In this document: one piece after another, positions 5,593 through 5,778 of the stretch
Layout of the letters: every line of letters starts with the position of its first letter
Position numbering within the stretch: the stretch's first letter is position 1
Source of the DNA: Burkholderiaceae bacterium
Lineage (GTDB): Bacteria; Pseudomonadota; Gammaproteobacteria; Burkholderiales; Burkholderiaceae
Direction of reading: 5' to 3'
NCBI GenBank assembly: GCA_022701845.1
Contig: JAKONS010000412.1
Location: 1-5,778, forward strand
Length of the DNA: 5,778 bases
The notes under the pieces: generated by a model
What the model was told of the DNA's origin: nothing
The model's database searches: none
Seen by the model: the letters and a program-made list of their open reading frames with translations, nothing else
Translations under genes and position numbers: made by a program

Positions 5593-5778
5593 ATGGAATT
5601 CGTCGATTCGGAAGCCTTCTGGGAAGACCTGCCGAACCAGTGGCGCAACGCCAATTACGACGCGCGCAAGCTCCGCGTCACCTTGAATGCGGCGGTGCTT
5701 GCAGCGCGCAAAGGGGAGGGGCCATTGCCGTCCCAGGAGGCGATCGACGCCTGTCTGAACGCCGAACGGCACGCGGAC
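5593..5778 (+). CDS. Uncharacterised protein, N-terminal 62 residues (cut by window edge)
   Basis: The frame opens at ATG 5593 behind a GGAGG ribosome binding site and has no stop before the window ends. The product starts MEFVDSEAFWEDLPNQW, an acidic and aromatic N-terminus. Two probable helices follow (about residues 22-40, NYDARKLRVTLNAAVLAARK, and about 47-62, SQEAIDACLNAERHAD), joined by a GEGPLP turn. There is no signal peptide or membrane segment, so it is probably cytoplasmic. I do not recognise the family. Its codons show the G/C third-position preference of the rest of the window. It is divergent from the 83-aa ORF. Confidence 0.75.
   Translation, partial: MEFVDSEAFWEDLPNQWRNANYDARKLRVTLNAAVLAARKGEGPLPSQEAIDACLNAERHAD

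Noticed and set aside
5100..5654. 184-aa minus-strand frame over the three small genes
   Set aside because: Arginine- and serine-rich shadow composition that overlaps better supported frames on both strands.
1..5778. CRISPR array, insertion sequence or tandem repeats
   Set aside because: No regularly spaced repeats, transposase motifs or terminal inverted repeats are visible in the window.

Overview
The window reads as a chromosomal segment from a GC-rich betaproteobacterium, most likely in the Burkholderiales (Ralstonia/Cupriavidus/Burkholderia-like). The evidence is the strong G/C bias at third codon positions, a 3-hydroxybutyrate dehydrogenase typical of polyhydroxybutyrate-metabolising bacteria, and a RelA-type (p)ppGpp synthetase followed by tRNA-Val(GAC). 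The genus is inferred, not proven.

Left part (1-1290): the 3' end of a SIMPL/DUF541 (YggE-like) protein gene on the + strand converges, after 36 bases, on a complete D-3-hydroxybutyrate dehydrogenase gene on the - strand. A 122-base divergent spacer (1291-1412) separates that gene from the next transcription unit.

Centre (1413-4582): a + strand two-gene unit encodes an alpha/beta hydrolase of unknown substrate and a full-length RelA. The two overlap by an ATGA junction and relA has no visible ribosome binding site of its own, so relA translation is probably coupled to the hydrolase. RelA has an intact synthetase domain with the EXDD signature. Its HD hydrolase domain is degenerate, so it is predicted to make (p)ppGpp but not degrade it.

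Right-centre (4608-4789): a compact stable-RNA unit with a sigma70-like promoter, tRNA-Val(GAC) with encoded CCA, and a strong rho-independent terminator. The region between the promoter -10 element and the likely transcription start is GC-rich, as in promoters repressed by ppGpp.

Right end (4790-5778): small genes I do not recognise. They are an 88-aa + strand ORF, a convergent 83-aa - strand ORF, and the start of a + strand gene with a good ribosome binding site that runs off the window. A perfect 10-bp inverted repeat lies upstream of the first. This stretch downstream of a tRNA gene is the only accessory-looking part, but no integrase or duplicated tRNA end is visible.

The metabolic theme is carbon-storage turnover (3-hydroxybutyrate oxidation) beside the stringent response. 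I see no convincing previously undescribed system. The unknown small genes and the regulatory layout around relA and the tRNA deserve the second look.
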